Shown here piece after piece: positions 43,423-51,496 of a stretch of DNA of 64,000 bases; the stretch's first letter is position 1, and every line of letters begins with the position of its first letter. The stretch is taken from assembly GCA_900766135.1 (NCBI GenBank), contig CAAFUF010000046.1, positions 16,695 to 80,694 of the forward strand, read 5' to 3'. The stretch comes from Paenibacillaceae bacterium. GTDB lineage: Bacteria; Bacillota; Bacilli; Paenibacillales; Paenibacillaceae. Position numbers and translations under genes: made by a program. The notes under the pieces are model-generated. The model did not search any database. It was given only the letters and a program-made list of their open reading frames with translations, and had not been told where the DNA came from.

Positions 43423-44099
43423 GGATTCACATCGAATTTATAGCCCGACCGGATCACGGTAGCGATATACCGGCCTTCATCCCCCAGCTTGGCTCTTAAT
43501 TTTTTGATATGGGTATCCACCGTGCGCGAATCCCCCAAATAATCGTACCCCCAAACCGCATCCAAAATGGCCTCCCGGCTCAGCACCTTGCCGGCATGCT
43601 TGACCAGAAAGATCAGCAGCTCATATTCCTTCGGCGTCAAATTTACCGGCTCGCCTTTGACGTTGACGGCATGCGCCTCCCGATTGATCGCCAGATCGCC
43701 GAATACTTGCGTTTCGCTGTCCCGGCCAACCGTGCCTTCCTTCCTTTTCATCAAAGCGGTGGCCCTCGCAACGAGCACTCTTGGGCTCAGCGGCTTCGTC
43801 ACGTATTCGTCGGCTCCCAGCTCGAATCCGAGCAGCTGATCGTCGTCTTCGGCCCGGGCCGTCATGATGATGATCGGCACATCCGATTTGCCGCGAATGC
43901 GCCGGCACACGGACCAACCATCCATCTCGGGCAGCATGATGTCCAACACGACCAGATCGACGGCGGTTTGCTCGAACATCTCCAGCGCGATCCGCCCGTT
44001 CTCCGCTTCATGCACTTCCCATTGTTCTTTTCTAAAATAATCGGTGATAAACTCGCGCATCAGCGCGTCGTCTTCCACCAGCAATATGCTTCGTTTCAT
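43419..44099 (-). CDS. OmpR/PhoB-family response regulator
   Basis: 226 aa. The receiver domain has the acidic pair EDD near residue 9-11 and the phospho-acceptor in LVVLDIMLPEMDGW, with the lysine in YVTKPLSPRVL. A winged-helix DNA-binding domain follows (LTPKEYELLIFLVKHAGKVLSREAILDAVWGYDYLGDSRTVDTHIKKLRAKLGD). Start at the ATG 44099 with AGGTGA 7 nt upstream rather than the 44-residue longer ORF. First gene of the regulator-kinase-lipoprotein operon. Confidence 0.93.
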   Translation of the reverse strand: MKRSILLVEDDALMREFITDYFRKEQWEVHEAENGRIALEMFEQTAVDLVVLDIMLPEMDGWSVCRRIRGKSDVPIIIMTARAEDDDQLLGFELGADEYVTKPLSPRVLVARATALMKRKEGTVGRDSETQVFGDLAINREAHAVNVKGEPVNLTPKEYELLIFLVKHAGKVLSREAILDAVWGYDYLGDSRTVDTHIKKLRAKLGDEGRYIATVIRSGYKFDVNP

Positions 44100-44232
44100 C
44101 CCGGCATCACCTATGCTCGTATTCTGGCCTTCCCACTCCACTTCTATGAATTCGGGCGGCACCTCCATTCCTCCTTGCAAAACCAAGTATAACGAAGCGA
44201 TGTGTCCGCCGTGTGAACTTGAAGTGACCAAG

Positions 44233-44268
44233 AAAAAAAGAGGCCTTCCGCTTATCGCGGAAAGCCTC
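44233..44268 (-). terminator. Terminator after the five-gene ABC operon
   Basis: GAGGC-TTTCCGC / GCGGAAGGCCTC stem (44268-44240) with a seven-T run. Confidence 0.85.
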
Positions 44269-44306
44269 GCACTCTCAAATCAGGATGCGCTTTAGACAGC
44301 CCCTCC

Positions 44307-45599
44307 TTAAATCTTGTACGCCTTCATCGCTTTACGCAGCTCTTTGAAGGTAGGACGTTTACCGTACAGCAGGACGCCGGTGCGGTAAATTTTCGCGGAC
44401 AACCAGCCGAACAGGAAGATCGCAATGGCCAGCACGATCAGCGAAGCGGCGATTTCCCAGACCGGCGGCTCCCCGATGCCAACCCGCACGATCATCGATA
44501 CCGGCGAGACGAACGGGATAAAGGAGCTTACCTTCATGAGCAGCGAGTTTGGCGTGCTCAAGCTGAAGATCCCGATATAGAACGCCGCCAGCGACAGCAT
44601 CGTAATTGGCATAACCGCTTGCCCCAGCTCTTCGGTCCGGCTGACCAGCGAGCCGATCGCGGCGAACAGCGTGGCATACAGGAAGTAACCCAAGACGTAA
44701 AAGATAAGGCCAAGCACTAATACTTCCACGCGGATGTCGGACAGATTCAGATTGAAATTCGCTAATACCGGTTGATTATACGGCAGCGATATGTTGACCG
44801 CGATCACCCCGGCGAAAATCGCAATCTGCAGCAAGCCGATGAAAAACATACCGAGAATTTTGCCGAACATCTGCGCCAGCGGCGATACGCTGGTAATGAG
44901 AATTTCCATAATGCGCGAACTTTTCTCCGCAGTAACCTCGGCCGAGATCATATTGCCCGTCATCATGATCGTCATGAAGAACAGGATGATCAGCACGTAC
45001 ACGATCACGAAGTTAATCGCGCCGGTCTCCTCCGATTTGCTCCCGGTTTCGCTTCCGCCCGATTCCGGCGATGCCTTCACCGCATCGATTTGTACCGGCG
45101 CGTTCAGCGCGGCGATTTGCTCATCGGTCAACATGCCTTTGGTCAAATACCCCGCCTTGACGTTCTGCAATGCGGCCTGCAGCGCGGTTTGCAGTCCCAT
45201 GCCCAGGCTGTCTTTCTTGGAGGTATAGGTTACGGCCGGGAATACGCCACCGTCCCCTTCGGCAAATTGCAGATAACCATCGATCTCCCCGGCGTCGATC
45301 GCCGCTTGCAGCTTCGCCTTGTCCGCTTGTTCGTATGGAACCAGCGTGTAGCCTGCCGCCGGCTGCTTCTCCGTATAGGCCTCAAGCGACTTCGCCAGCT
45401 CCGGTTGCCCTTCGTAAACCAGACCGATCTTGGACGGTTGATCGTCCCCGCCGGTAAACTTATCGATAAAATAAGGTACATGCAGCCCGACCGTCACGAG
45501 CAGAGCCAACACGAGCGTAGTGATGATAAACGATTTCGTTCTGACTTTATTCATAAAAGTAAAGCCGACGACCGTCCCCATTTTATTCATTCGACTCAC
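44307..45599 (-). CDS. natB: NatB-like ABC-2 permease
   Basis: 430 aa. One helix at about 22-44, a large extracytoplasmic domain (about 50-205), then five to six helices including the hallmark MTGNMISAEVTAEKSSRIMEILITSVSPLAQMFGKILG of ABC-2 permeases of the NatB type (Na+ extrusion in B. subtilis). It overlaps the upstream ATPase gene by 17 bp. The Na+ specificity is inferred from family only. Confidence 0.83.
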   Translation of the reverse strand: MSRMNKMGTVVGFTFMNKVRTKSFIITTLVLALLVTVGLHVPYFIDKFTGGDDQPSKIGLVYEGQPELAKSLEAYTEKQPAAGYTLVPYEQADKAKLQAAIDAGEIDGYLQFAEGDGGVFPAVTYTSKKDSLGMGLQTALQAALQNVKAGYLTKGMLTDEQIAALNAPVQIDAVKASPESGGSETGSKSEETGAINFVIVYVLIILFFMTIMMTGNMISAEVTAEKSSRIMEILITSVSPLAQMFGKILGMFFIGLLQIAIFAGVIAVNISLPYNQPVLANFNLNLSDIRVEVLVLGLIFYVLGYFLYATLFAAIGSLVSRTEELGQAVMPITMLSLAAFYIGIFSLSTPNSLLMKVSSFIPFVSPVSMIVRVGIGEPPVWEIAASLIVLAIAIFLFGWLSAKIYRTGVLLYGKRPTFKELRKAMKAYKI

Positions 45600-46488
45600 C
45601 TACCTCTTTAATAAAGATCTGATTCAGCGTGGGTTCCTTGATCTCGAAATGCTCCACTTCGCTGACTTCCATCGCTTTACGCAGTATTTCTTGCGCAGCC
45701 GACACCTGCGCGATGCGCACGAGGTAACCGCGTTCTTTGCGCTCTACCTTCTCGACGCCTGCGATTTGATCTAGCCCAGACACGTCACCCGCTGTGTGCA
45801 GCAGCACTTCTTCACGAGGATATCGTTTCTTAATCTCCCGCAGATTACCTTGCAGCACGGTGTTTCCACGGTGCAGGATGGTGATATTGCGGCACAGTTC
45901 CTCCACATGCTCCATCCGGTGGGTGGAGAATAAAATGCTGGTGCCTTGATCACGCAGCTCTTTCACTGTCGCTTTCAGCAATTCGACATTAACCGGATCC
46001 AGCCCGCTGAACGCTTCGTCCATGATGACAATTTTCGGTTTATGGACGACCGCGGCGATAAAGCCCATTTTCTGCTGGTTCCCCTTGGACAGCTCCTCGA
46101 TTTTCTTGTCGTAATACTCCGGAACCTCAAATCGATCGAGCCAGTACTTCAAGCTCTTGTCGGCTTCCGCCGAAGACATGCCGCGCAGGCGTGCCAGGTA
46201 AATGATCTGGTCGCTGACTTTCACCTTCGGATACAAACCGCGCTCTTCCGGCAAATAACCCATTTGCGCTTGCAGCTCCCGGCCGTAAGGCTTGCCGTTG
46301 TACAAGATCTTACCGCCATCCGGATAGATCAATCCCAACACCATCCGCATCGTCGTCGTTTTGCCGGCGCCGTTTGCGCCCAGCAAGCCGTAAATCTCGC
46401 CTTCCTCCACTTGCAGCGAAATGTCGTTGACGGCCGTCTTCTCGCCAAATTGCTTCATTACCTTGTCTAAAACCAATGGATTCGCCAT
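45583..46488 (-). CDS. natA: NatA-like ABC transporter ATPase
   Basis: 301 aa. Walker A GANGAGKTT, signature LSKGNQQKM, Walker B IVIMDEAFSGLD, H-loop STHRME, plus a C-terminal extension (about 215-300) typical of the DUF4162-containing NatA ATPases. The ATG at 46488 has AAGGAGAGGG upstream; the ORF's 10-residue extension lacks a ribosome site. Fourth gene of the GntR-controlled operon. Confidence 0.85.
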   Translation of the reverse strand: MANPLVLDKVMKQFGEKTAVNDISLQVEEGEIYGLLGANGAGKTTTMRMVLGLIYPDGGKILYNGKPYGRELQAQMGYLPEERGLYPKVKVSDQIIYLARLRGMSSAEADKSLKYWLDRFEVPEYYDKKIEELSKGNQQKMGFIAAVVHKPKIVIMDEAFSGLDPVNVELLKATVKELRDQGTSILFSTHRMEHVEELCRNITILHRGNTVLQGNLREIKKRYPREEVLLHTAGDVSGLDQIAGVEKVERKERGYLVRIAQVSAAQEILRKAMEVSEVEHFEIKEPTLNQIFIKEVGESNE

Positions 46489-46526
46489 ATTCCCTCTCCT
46501 TCTTCTATATGAAATCATTTATGCCA

Positions 46527-47453
46527 TTAAACTATTACCGCTTCCGGTGCCGGCTTCACCGGCGGATGACCTTGAATCCATAACTGCAAAATTTCATCCA
46601 GCTCCAGGCTGCGGGTTTGCATCACCTGCAAACCTTTGGCCGCGAGACTCCGCTGCAGTTCCCCTTCATGCTGCTCCTGCACGACCAGCTTGGTTACCGA
46701 TGGGCCATCCACGCAGAGAATCGTTCCTTCCGGCAAATCCTCCGGCGAGCATGCGCCGCTGCGGATCCAGATTTCTTTCCAACTGCTGAATAATTGGTCC
46801 TTCTCGGCCATCCCTAAAACCTGCCCTTGGTGCATCAAAGCAATGTAGTCGGCTAGCCGCTTCACTTCCTCGACGACATGGGTCGCGATCAAAATCGTCA
46901 TGTCCTCGCCGGCCATGAAATCCCGGAGCTCGTCGATCATGCTCTTCCAAGCGAAGGGATCCAGGCCCGAAGACGGCTCGTCGAGCAGCAGCAGTTTCGG
47001 TCGGGCAGCCAGCGCCGCCGCGATTTCGAATTTTCGCCGCTCCCCCTTGGACATCCGGTTTAAACGCTCCCTTCTCGGAACCTCGAACCGTTTCATTAAT
47101 TCCTCAAAGAGCTTCTCGCCCCAGGTCGGGTACCAATGCGACCGGAACCGGGCAGCCCGCTCCGCCGTCATATAATTCTCTTCCGGCTCGGGCGCTTCAG
47201 GGACATATCCGATTTGCTGGCGCAGATCGATGGGGATCACGCCGGAGAATCCTTGCCCAAACCAGCGGATTTCGCCCGCATCAAGCTTAAGCATCTGCTG
47301 GATCATTTGCATCATCGTGCTTTTCCCCGAGCCGTTAGGTCCGACCAGAGCAACGATATACCCCTTCGGCACCTGCAAATGCAGCGGTCCGATCGTCTTG
47401 CGGCGCCCCTGTTTGAGCGCTCCGATCAGCTCGATCGCCATAGGTTGTTCCAT
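46527..47453 (-). CDS. ABC transporter ATPase of the YtrB type
   Basis: 308 aa. Walker A GPNGSGKST, signature MSKGERRK, Walker B LLLLDEPSSGLD and H-loop ATHVVEE, then a C-terminal regulatory extension (about 215-308). The start codon shares one base with the GntR gene's stop (TAATG), so translation is coupled. The permease partner is probably the 47912-48640 product at the operon head. Length and context match the YtrA-linked ATPases induced by wall-active antibiotics. Confidence 0.85.
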   Translation of the reverse strand: MEQPMAIELIGALKQGRRKTIGPLHLQVPKGYIVALVGPNGSGKSTMMQMIQQMLKLDAGEIRWFGQGFSGVIPIDLRQQIGYVPEAPEPEENYMTAERAARFRSHWYPTWGEKLFEELMKRFEVPRRERLNRMSKGERRKFEIAAALAARPKLLLLDEPSSGLDPFAWKSMIDELRDFMAGEDMTILIATHVVEEVKRLADYIALMHQGQVLGMAEKDQLFSSWKEIWIRSGACSPEDLPEGTILCVDGPSVTKLVVQEQHEGELQRSLAAKGLQVMQTRSLELDEILQLWIQGHPPVKPAPEAVIV

Positions 47454-47866
47454 TAGTCCGTTTCCTCCTTGCTTTGCGACGAATCATACTTCTGCTTCAC
47501 GATTTGCAAAAACAGCTGCTTCAGCTCTTCCGCCCCGTATTGCAGCGATTGTCCGGTATCTACGGCTTTTTCGAGCGCTTCCTTCACCACCGCGGTGCGG
47601 TATCCGTCGCGTTCGTCCGCACCGACCTTGGCGACGAACGTGCCCGTTCCCTGCTTGGTCCGAAGAAGTCCCTCGGTCTCTAAGTCTTGGTACACCCGCC
47701 GTACCGTGATGACGCTGCAGTTCAAGGCGCCGGCGAATTCCCGGATCGAAGGCAGCAACGTTCCTTCTTCGATTTGTCCGCTGACGATCAACGCCCTGAG
47801 CTGCGACTCGATCTGATGATACAGCGGCGCAGCGCTATTTTCGTTAATTTGAATGGGAATCCACAC
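47453..47866 (-). CDS. YtrA-subfamily GntR transcriptional regulator
   Basis: 137 aa. The winged-helix domain (PLYHQIESQLRALIVSGQIEEGTLLPSIREFAGALNCSVITVRRVYQDLETEGLLRTKQGTGTFVA) is followed by only about 60 residues, the short C-terminus of the YtrA subfamily. Such repressors control adjacent ABC transporters. GTG start; GGAGG lies rather far (about 14 nt) upstream. It is second in the operon and probably binds the dyad at 48714-48739 in the operon's own promoter. Confidence 0.88.
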   Translation of the reverse strand: MWIPIQINENSAAPLYHQIESQLRALIVSGQIEEGTLLPSIREFAGALNCSVITVRRVYQDLETEGLLRTKQGTGTFVAKVGADERDGYRTAVVKEALEKAVDTGQSLQYGAEELKQLFLQIVKQKYDSSQSKEETD

Positions 47867-47911
47867 CTTTCTTGCTCACCTCCGCCTTACTCCCGTATTT
47901 CCGTGCCACAT

Positions 47912-48640
47912 TTAGGCCAAATTCCGTTTCGTCAGTTTTCGCAGCGTCACCGAGCACAGTAAGGCCAATCCCAGCCCCCCTCCGGCTAAGGATCCCCACA
48001 TCAATGGCGACAGGAGGACATAACGCCGGGAGCTTTCCAGGGTGAATGACAATAGGTTGCCGCCAAGCCAATTCGTAAGAATTGCGCCCCCCCCAAGCAC
48101 CAGCATGAGCAGGAACGTTAACCATAAATAAACGGTGCCTTTCATCAAAAGCTCGCAGTAGATGAACAACCCGTTGATCAGTAACCCGTAACCGACCCAG
48201 GTTAAGCAAAACGCGGCAAAGGTCCCAAACCCAGGCGCGCTGCCATTCATCAGGTACGTTACGAGATAAAAGCCGCCGTAGAACAAAATGCCGTTCAGCA
48301 ACATCGCCGCTCCCAATTGGATTAGCCTGCTTCGAATCACCGTTTTCAAAGGAATCGGCAACACGCGGTAAAAACGGAGCATTTGCGTATACGAATCTTC
48401 CTTAATGTAGTTAAATGATCGCCGGGTGAAAAAGAATCCCGTAAACGGAACCATCATCAGCATCAGAAAGTCGCTCATCGGATTCATCACGTAACGGGTC
48501 TCTTCCCGAGCTCCCACCAGGGAGCCGAGCATCAGCGTGACGTACAGCATGAAGATGACGTTCCAGATCAGGAATAGCCGATCGTTTCGCAAATCCTTTT
48601 TGAAAATAACCCAAGCGTCTTTCCAACTGTCCAAGTCCAT
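47912..48640 (-). CDS. Integral membrane protein, likely ABC-2 permease partner
   Basis: 242 aa with six predicted helices; FTRRSFNYIKEDSYTQMLRFYRVLPIPLKTVIRSRLIQL is the cytoplasmic coupling segment seen in ABC-2 type exporters. First gene of the operon, 46 bp before the GntR gene, so it is the likely membrane partner of the 46527 ATPase. ATG at 48640 preceded by AAGAGG (short spacing); the TTG just before has none. Confidence 0.75.
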   Translation of the reverse strand: MDLDSWKDAWVIFKKDLRNDRLFLIWNVIFMLYVTLMLGSLVGAREETRYVMNPMSDFLMLMMVPFTGFFFTRRSFNYIKEDSYTQMLRFYRVLPIPLKTVIRSRLIQLGAAMLLNGILFYGGFYLVTYLMNGSAPGFGTFAAFCLTWVGYGLLINGLFIYCELLMKGTVYLWLTFLLMLVLGGGAILTNWLGGNLLSFTLESSRRYVLLSPLMWGSLAGGGLGLALLCSVTLRKLTKRNLA

Positions 48641-48713
48641 CAACCTCTTTTCAACCCTATCGCCTTCAGTCCGTGACTTGCATTCGACGATCGGATTCGA
48701 TAATCACTGTGCT

Positions 48714-48764
48714 TACTGTTTATATCTTTATACACAGTATAATGTGTGCTCGTTTCCATGTCAA
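48714..48764 (-). promoter_or_regulatory. SigA promoter with a 26-bp dyad, probable GntR (YtrA-type) operator
   Basis: TTGACA (48764-48759), 17-bp spacer, TATACT (48741-48736). The dyad arms TACTGTTTATA and TATACACAGTA (48714-48739, one mismatch) begin within the -10 and cover the start site. The GntR gene is in the transcript, so autorepression is likely. Confidence 0.75.
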
Positions 48765-48784
48765 CATTTTCCCTAACTCCACGC

Positions 48785-48842
48785 AAAAAAGCGCCAACAG
48801 CGCGATTCTCAAGAATCCGCCATTGGCGCTTCGCAGGCTTAT
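48785..48842 (-). terminator. Terminator of the ctaCDEFG operon
   Basis: AAGCGCCAA...GGATTC pairs with GAATC...TTGGCGCTT, followed by TTTT on the minus strand. Confidence 0.8.
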
Positions 48843-48857
48843 TCATCTACCGATCAC

Positions 48858-49322
48858 CTAAGCACCCAAGATAACTTCCCATACCGGCTTCGTATGGCCG
48901 CCCGGATACATCAGGTAGAGCAGGACGTATACGGCTACGCCGGTAATCGCCGTGCAGAACCAGATGACCGAGGTCACCCGGCCCCATTTGCGGTGTTTGG
49001 CGTATTTCGCCTTGAAGCCAAGCACCAGCGTAGTGATCCCGAATACGGCCGCCACGGTCGCCAGGACGATATGGAAAACAAGGAAGGTTTGATAATACCC
49101 CTTTAGGCTGTCCGGTCCGCCCCATGATGTATTGCCGATAAATACGGTCCGCGACATGTAGATCACGAAGAACAGCAGCGCAGCCGCAGCCGCAGCAATC
49201 ATCGTTTTTTTGTGGGCTTCCCGTTTTCCCTTGATGATCAGCCCCCAGCCGATCGCTACCAGCACCGCGCTAATGACGATAAACGAAGTGCTTAGCGTTG
49301 GAAATAACGTGAACAGATCCAA
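48858..49322 (-). CDS. DUF420 membrane protein (YozB-like)
   Basis: 154 aa with four or five helices and a conserved histidine in FLVFHIVLATVAAVFG, as in DUF420 proteins encoded with haem-copper oxidases. The TTG at 49322 has AGGAGG 7 nt upstream; the ORF extension to 49394 has none. Last gene of the caa3 oxidase operon. A role in oxidase assembly is inferred from position. Confidence 0.85.
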   Translation of the reverse strand: MDLFTLFPTLSTSFIVISAVLVAIGWGLIIKGKREAHKKTMIAAAAAALLFFVIYMSRTVFIGNTSWGGPDSLKGYYQTFLVFHIVLATVAAVFGITTLVLGFKAKYAKHRKWGRVTSVIWFCTAITGVAVYVLLYLMYPGGHTKPVWEVILGA

Positions 49323-49405
49323 TTTGCATCCTCCTAAAAGTTTTTGAGGGATCCTTCTCCGGAAATTCACCCTTAATAGGCAGAACGGACTCACGCCTCA
49401 CGGAC

Positions 49406-50362
49406 TTAGGATCCGGTCTGAGGCGGGGGCGGATTCAGCTGCGCGTTAGCCAGCTCTGATCCCAGCGTCCCCTCTTCCTCCTCCTCGGCGTTCTCCCGGT
49501 TCTCTTGCTTGTACCACTGGAAGAAGACATAGGCGAGCATGGACGCAAAGATGAATTCCTGAATGAATTTCATCAGAATGCCGCCCACTTGCTGATCAAT
49601 ATCCGGCTCGAGGTAGCCGAAGAACTGCGGGCCCCCGAATTGGCGGAGCAGCAACGCCGGATCGCCAGCCACGCAGTACCCCATCGCCCGCGCCCAAATC
49701 GCGGGATCGCTGTAGGTTGCGTAAAGCGGCTCGTCCGCGAAGATGATCAGTCCGCAGGCCGGCGTTAACAGCACCATGTTGAGGAAAATGAAGCCCATTT
49801 TCTTCAGCCCCTGGACACCGGCTCGCTCCGGCAGCGGATTAACCAGCGTCCACCACATGAGTACGGCCGCAATGAACAAGACGATATAATACAAGCGGTG
49901 CACGCCAAAATGTAGCATGACGTAATCGTGAACGACCGGCAAATGGTAAAACGAGAACAACCCGTTAAACACCACCGCCGCTACCACCGGTCGGGCAAAG
50001 ACTTTCAGCCTTCTCAGCGGGCTCACGCCCAGATAAGCGATCACCCGCCGCCAGACCCAAGGCGGCAGCCCCAACATCAATAACGGCGGCGCCAACAGAT
50101 AGGATAGCGCCATGCTGAGCATGTGGAAGCTGAACATCACATGCCCCAGCAATTCCACCGGCCCTCCTTGAGCCAGGTAAAGCAGCAGCATTCCGGCAAC
50201 GAACAAAATCTTCCGTCCTACCGGAACGCGGGAGTCCCCCTGCGCCCATTTCTCGCCGCCCGGCCCAATCAGCACAAAGTACCCGGCCGTTGCCAGCAGC
50301 ATAAAGGCCAGAAATACCGGGCTCCAAACCGCTGTAAAATTAAAATATTCTAATCCCAGCAC
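49406..50362 (-). CDS. ctaG: Cytochrome c oxidase assembly factor CtaG
   Basis: 318 aa with seven helices of the caa3_CtaG family (MFSFHMLSMALSYLLAPPLLMLGLPPWVWR; FYHLPVVHDYVMLHFGVHRLYYIVLFIAAVLMWW), with several conserved histidines. CtaG is required for active caa3 oxidase in B. subtilis, probably in CuB delivery. GTG start at 50362 with AAGGAGGG 6 nt upstream. It follows the subunit IV gene by about 180 bp. Confidence 0.9.
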   Translation of the reverse strand: MLGLEYFNFTAVWSPVFLAFMLLATAGYFVLIGPGGEKWAQGDSRVPVGRKILFVAGMLLLYLAQGGPVELLGHVMFSFHMLSMALSYLLAPPLLMLGLPPWVWRRVIAYLGVSPLRRLKVFARPVVAAVVFNGLFSFYHLPVVHDYVMLHFGVHRLYYIVLFIAAVLMWWTLVNPLPERAGVQGLKKMGFIFLNMVLLTPACGLIIFADEPLYATYSDPAIWARAMGYCVAGDPALLLRQFGGPQFFGYLEPDIDQQVGGILMKFIQEFIFASMLAYVFFQWYKQENRENAEEEEEGTLGSELANAQLNPPPPQTGS

Positions 50363-50545
50363 GGCAAACCCTCCTTCCACAGCGCCGTCAGTTCTGTCCA
50401 AATTGTGAACAAGCTCGTAAATACGACAAAAACGGTGACAGCGCCCCTAAGGGACGGTACCGTTTCTGTGCCCTACTTATCCAACTCTAGGGGTTCAATC
50501 CGCAAAAGAGGGGTCCGCCATCCAGCGAAACCCGCCTCTTCCGAT

Positions 50546-50866
50546 TTACCACCACATCCAGTATAAAGCAGCGATAATCGCCGTAAATGCTACGAAAAAT
50601 CCGCCGGCCATGAAGATGATCGGGATCAAGTGGCCCTTATCCTTCATGTGCATCCAGTAACCCAGTTGAACCAACACCTGCAGTACCGCCATCACCAGCA
50701 GCAAAATGACGGTGAACGCGGTGTTCACCCCGCCGGCCGCAACCGCCGCGAAGGCGATCAGGGTCAGGACGATGGAGAAAATAAACGCGATGATATGCTT
50801 CTCCGGACCTTCATGCCGCTGGCGATGCTTCACTGCCGGCGTGCCGTTTGATTCCTGATTGACCAT
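50546..50866 (-). CDS. ctaF: Cytochrome c oxidase subunit IV (CtaF)
   Basis: 106 aa, three helices (about 25-45, 50-72, 80-103) of the bacterial COX4/CyoD family (HIIAFIFSIVLTLIAFAAVAAGG; LVQLGYWMHMKDKGH). It starts 3 nt after the subunit III stop. AAGGTGG precedes the ATG. Confidence 0.92.
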   Translation of the reverse strand: MVNQESNGTPAVKHRQRHEGPEKHIIAFIFSIVLTLIAFAAVAAGGVNTAFTVILLLVMAVLQVLVQLGYWMHMKDKGHLIPIIFMAGGFFVAFTAIIAALYWMWW

Positions 50867-50869
50867 CCG

Positions 50870-51496
50870 TTAGACCACCTTTCCGAGCAGGTAAACGACC
50901 GTGAAGATGAACACCCAGACCACGTCGATGAAATGCCAGTAAATGGCCGACACGTAAATCTTCGGGGCCGTGACGACGGTCAGGCCTTTTTTAAAGAGTT
51001 GCCCGATGAGCAGTGAGATCCACAAAATCCCGAACAACACGTGCGCTCCGTGGAAGCCGACCAACGTGTAGAACGCTGAACTGAACGCGCTTGTCGTCAT
51101 CCCGTATTCTTCATGCAGCACATATTCGGCAAACTCATAAATCTCCAGTACCAGGAATGCGAGGCCGAGCAGCACGGTTACGCCTAACCAGCCCGCCAGC
51201 TTTCCTTTGTCGCCGCGATGCATCGCCTGGATGGCGAATACACTCGTTAAACTGCTGACCAAGAGGATAAAGGTTGCGGCTGCCGTCATCGGCAAGTTAA
51301 ACAACTCGCTGGCAGACGGGCCATCGGCGATTTGGTTGCGCAACGTCAGGAAGGTCGCAAACAAAGTGCCGAACAGGACGGCTTCGCCGCCGAGAAACAA
51401 CCAGAAGCCTAAAATTTTATTGCGCCCTTCCAGCGTTGCCTTCTCAGGTTCATGCGGCAGCGTGCCCGTTACATGCGATGTGTTTGGCGTACTCAT
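50870..51496 (-). CDS. ctaE: Cytochrome c oxidase subunit III (CtaE)
   Basis: 208 aa with five helices, the short subunit III of caa3 oxidases. LGFWLFLGGEAVLFGTLFATFLTLR and GFHGAHVLFGILWISLL are family motifs. Its ATGA start overlaps the subunit I stop. Confidence 0.95.
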   Translation of the reverse strand: MSTPNTSHVTGTLPHEPEKATLEGRNKILGFWLFLGGEAVLFGTLFATFLTLRNQIADGPSASELFNLPMTAAATFILLVSSLTSVFAIQAMHRGDKGKLAGWLGVTVLLGLAFLVLEIYEFAEYVLHEEYGMTTSAFSSAFYTLVGFHGAHVLFGILWISLLIGQLFKKGLTVVTAPKIYVSAIYWHFIDVVWVFIFTVVYLLGKVV

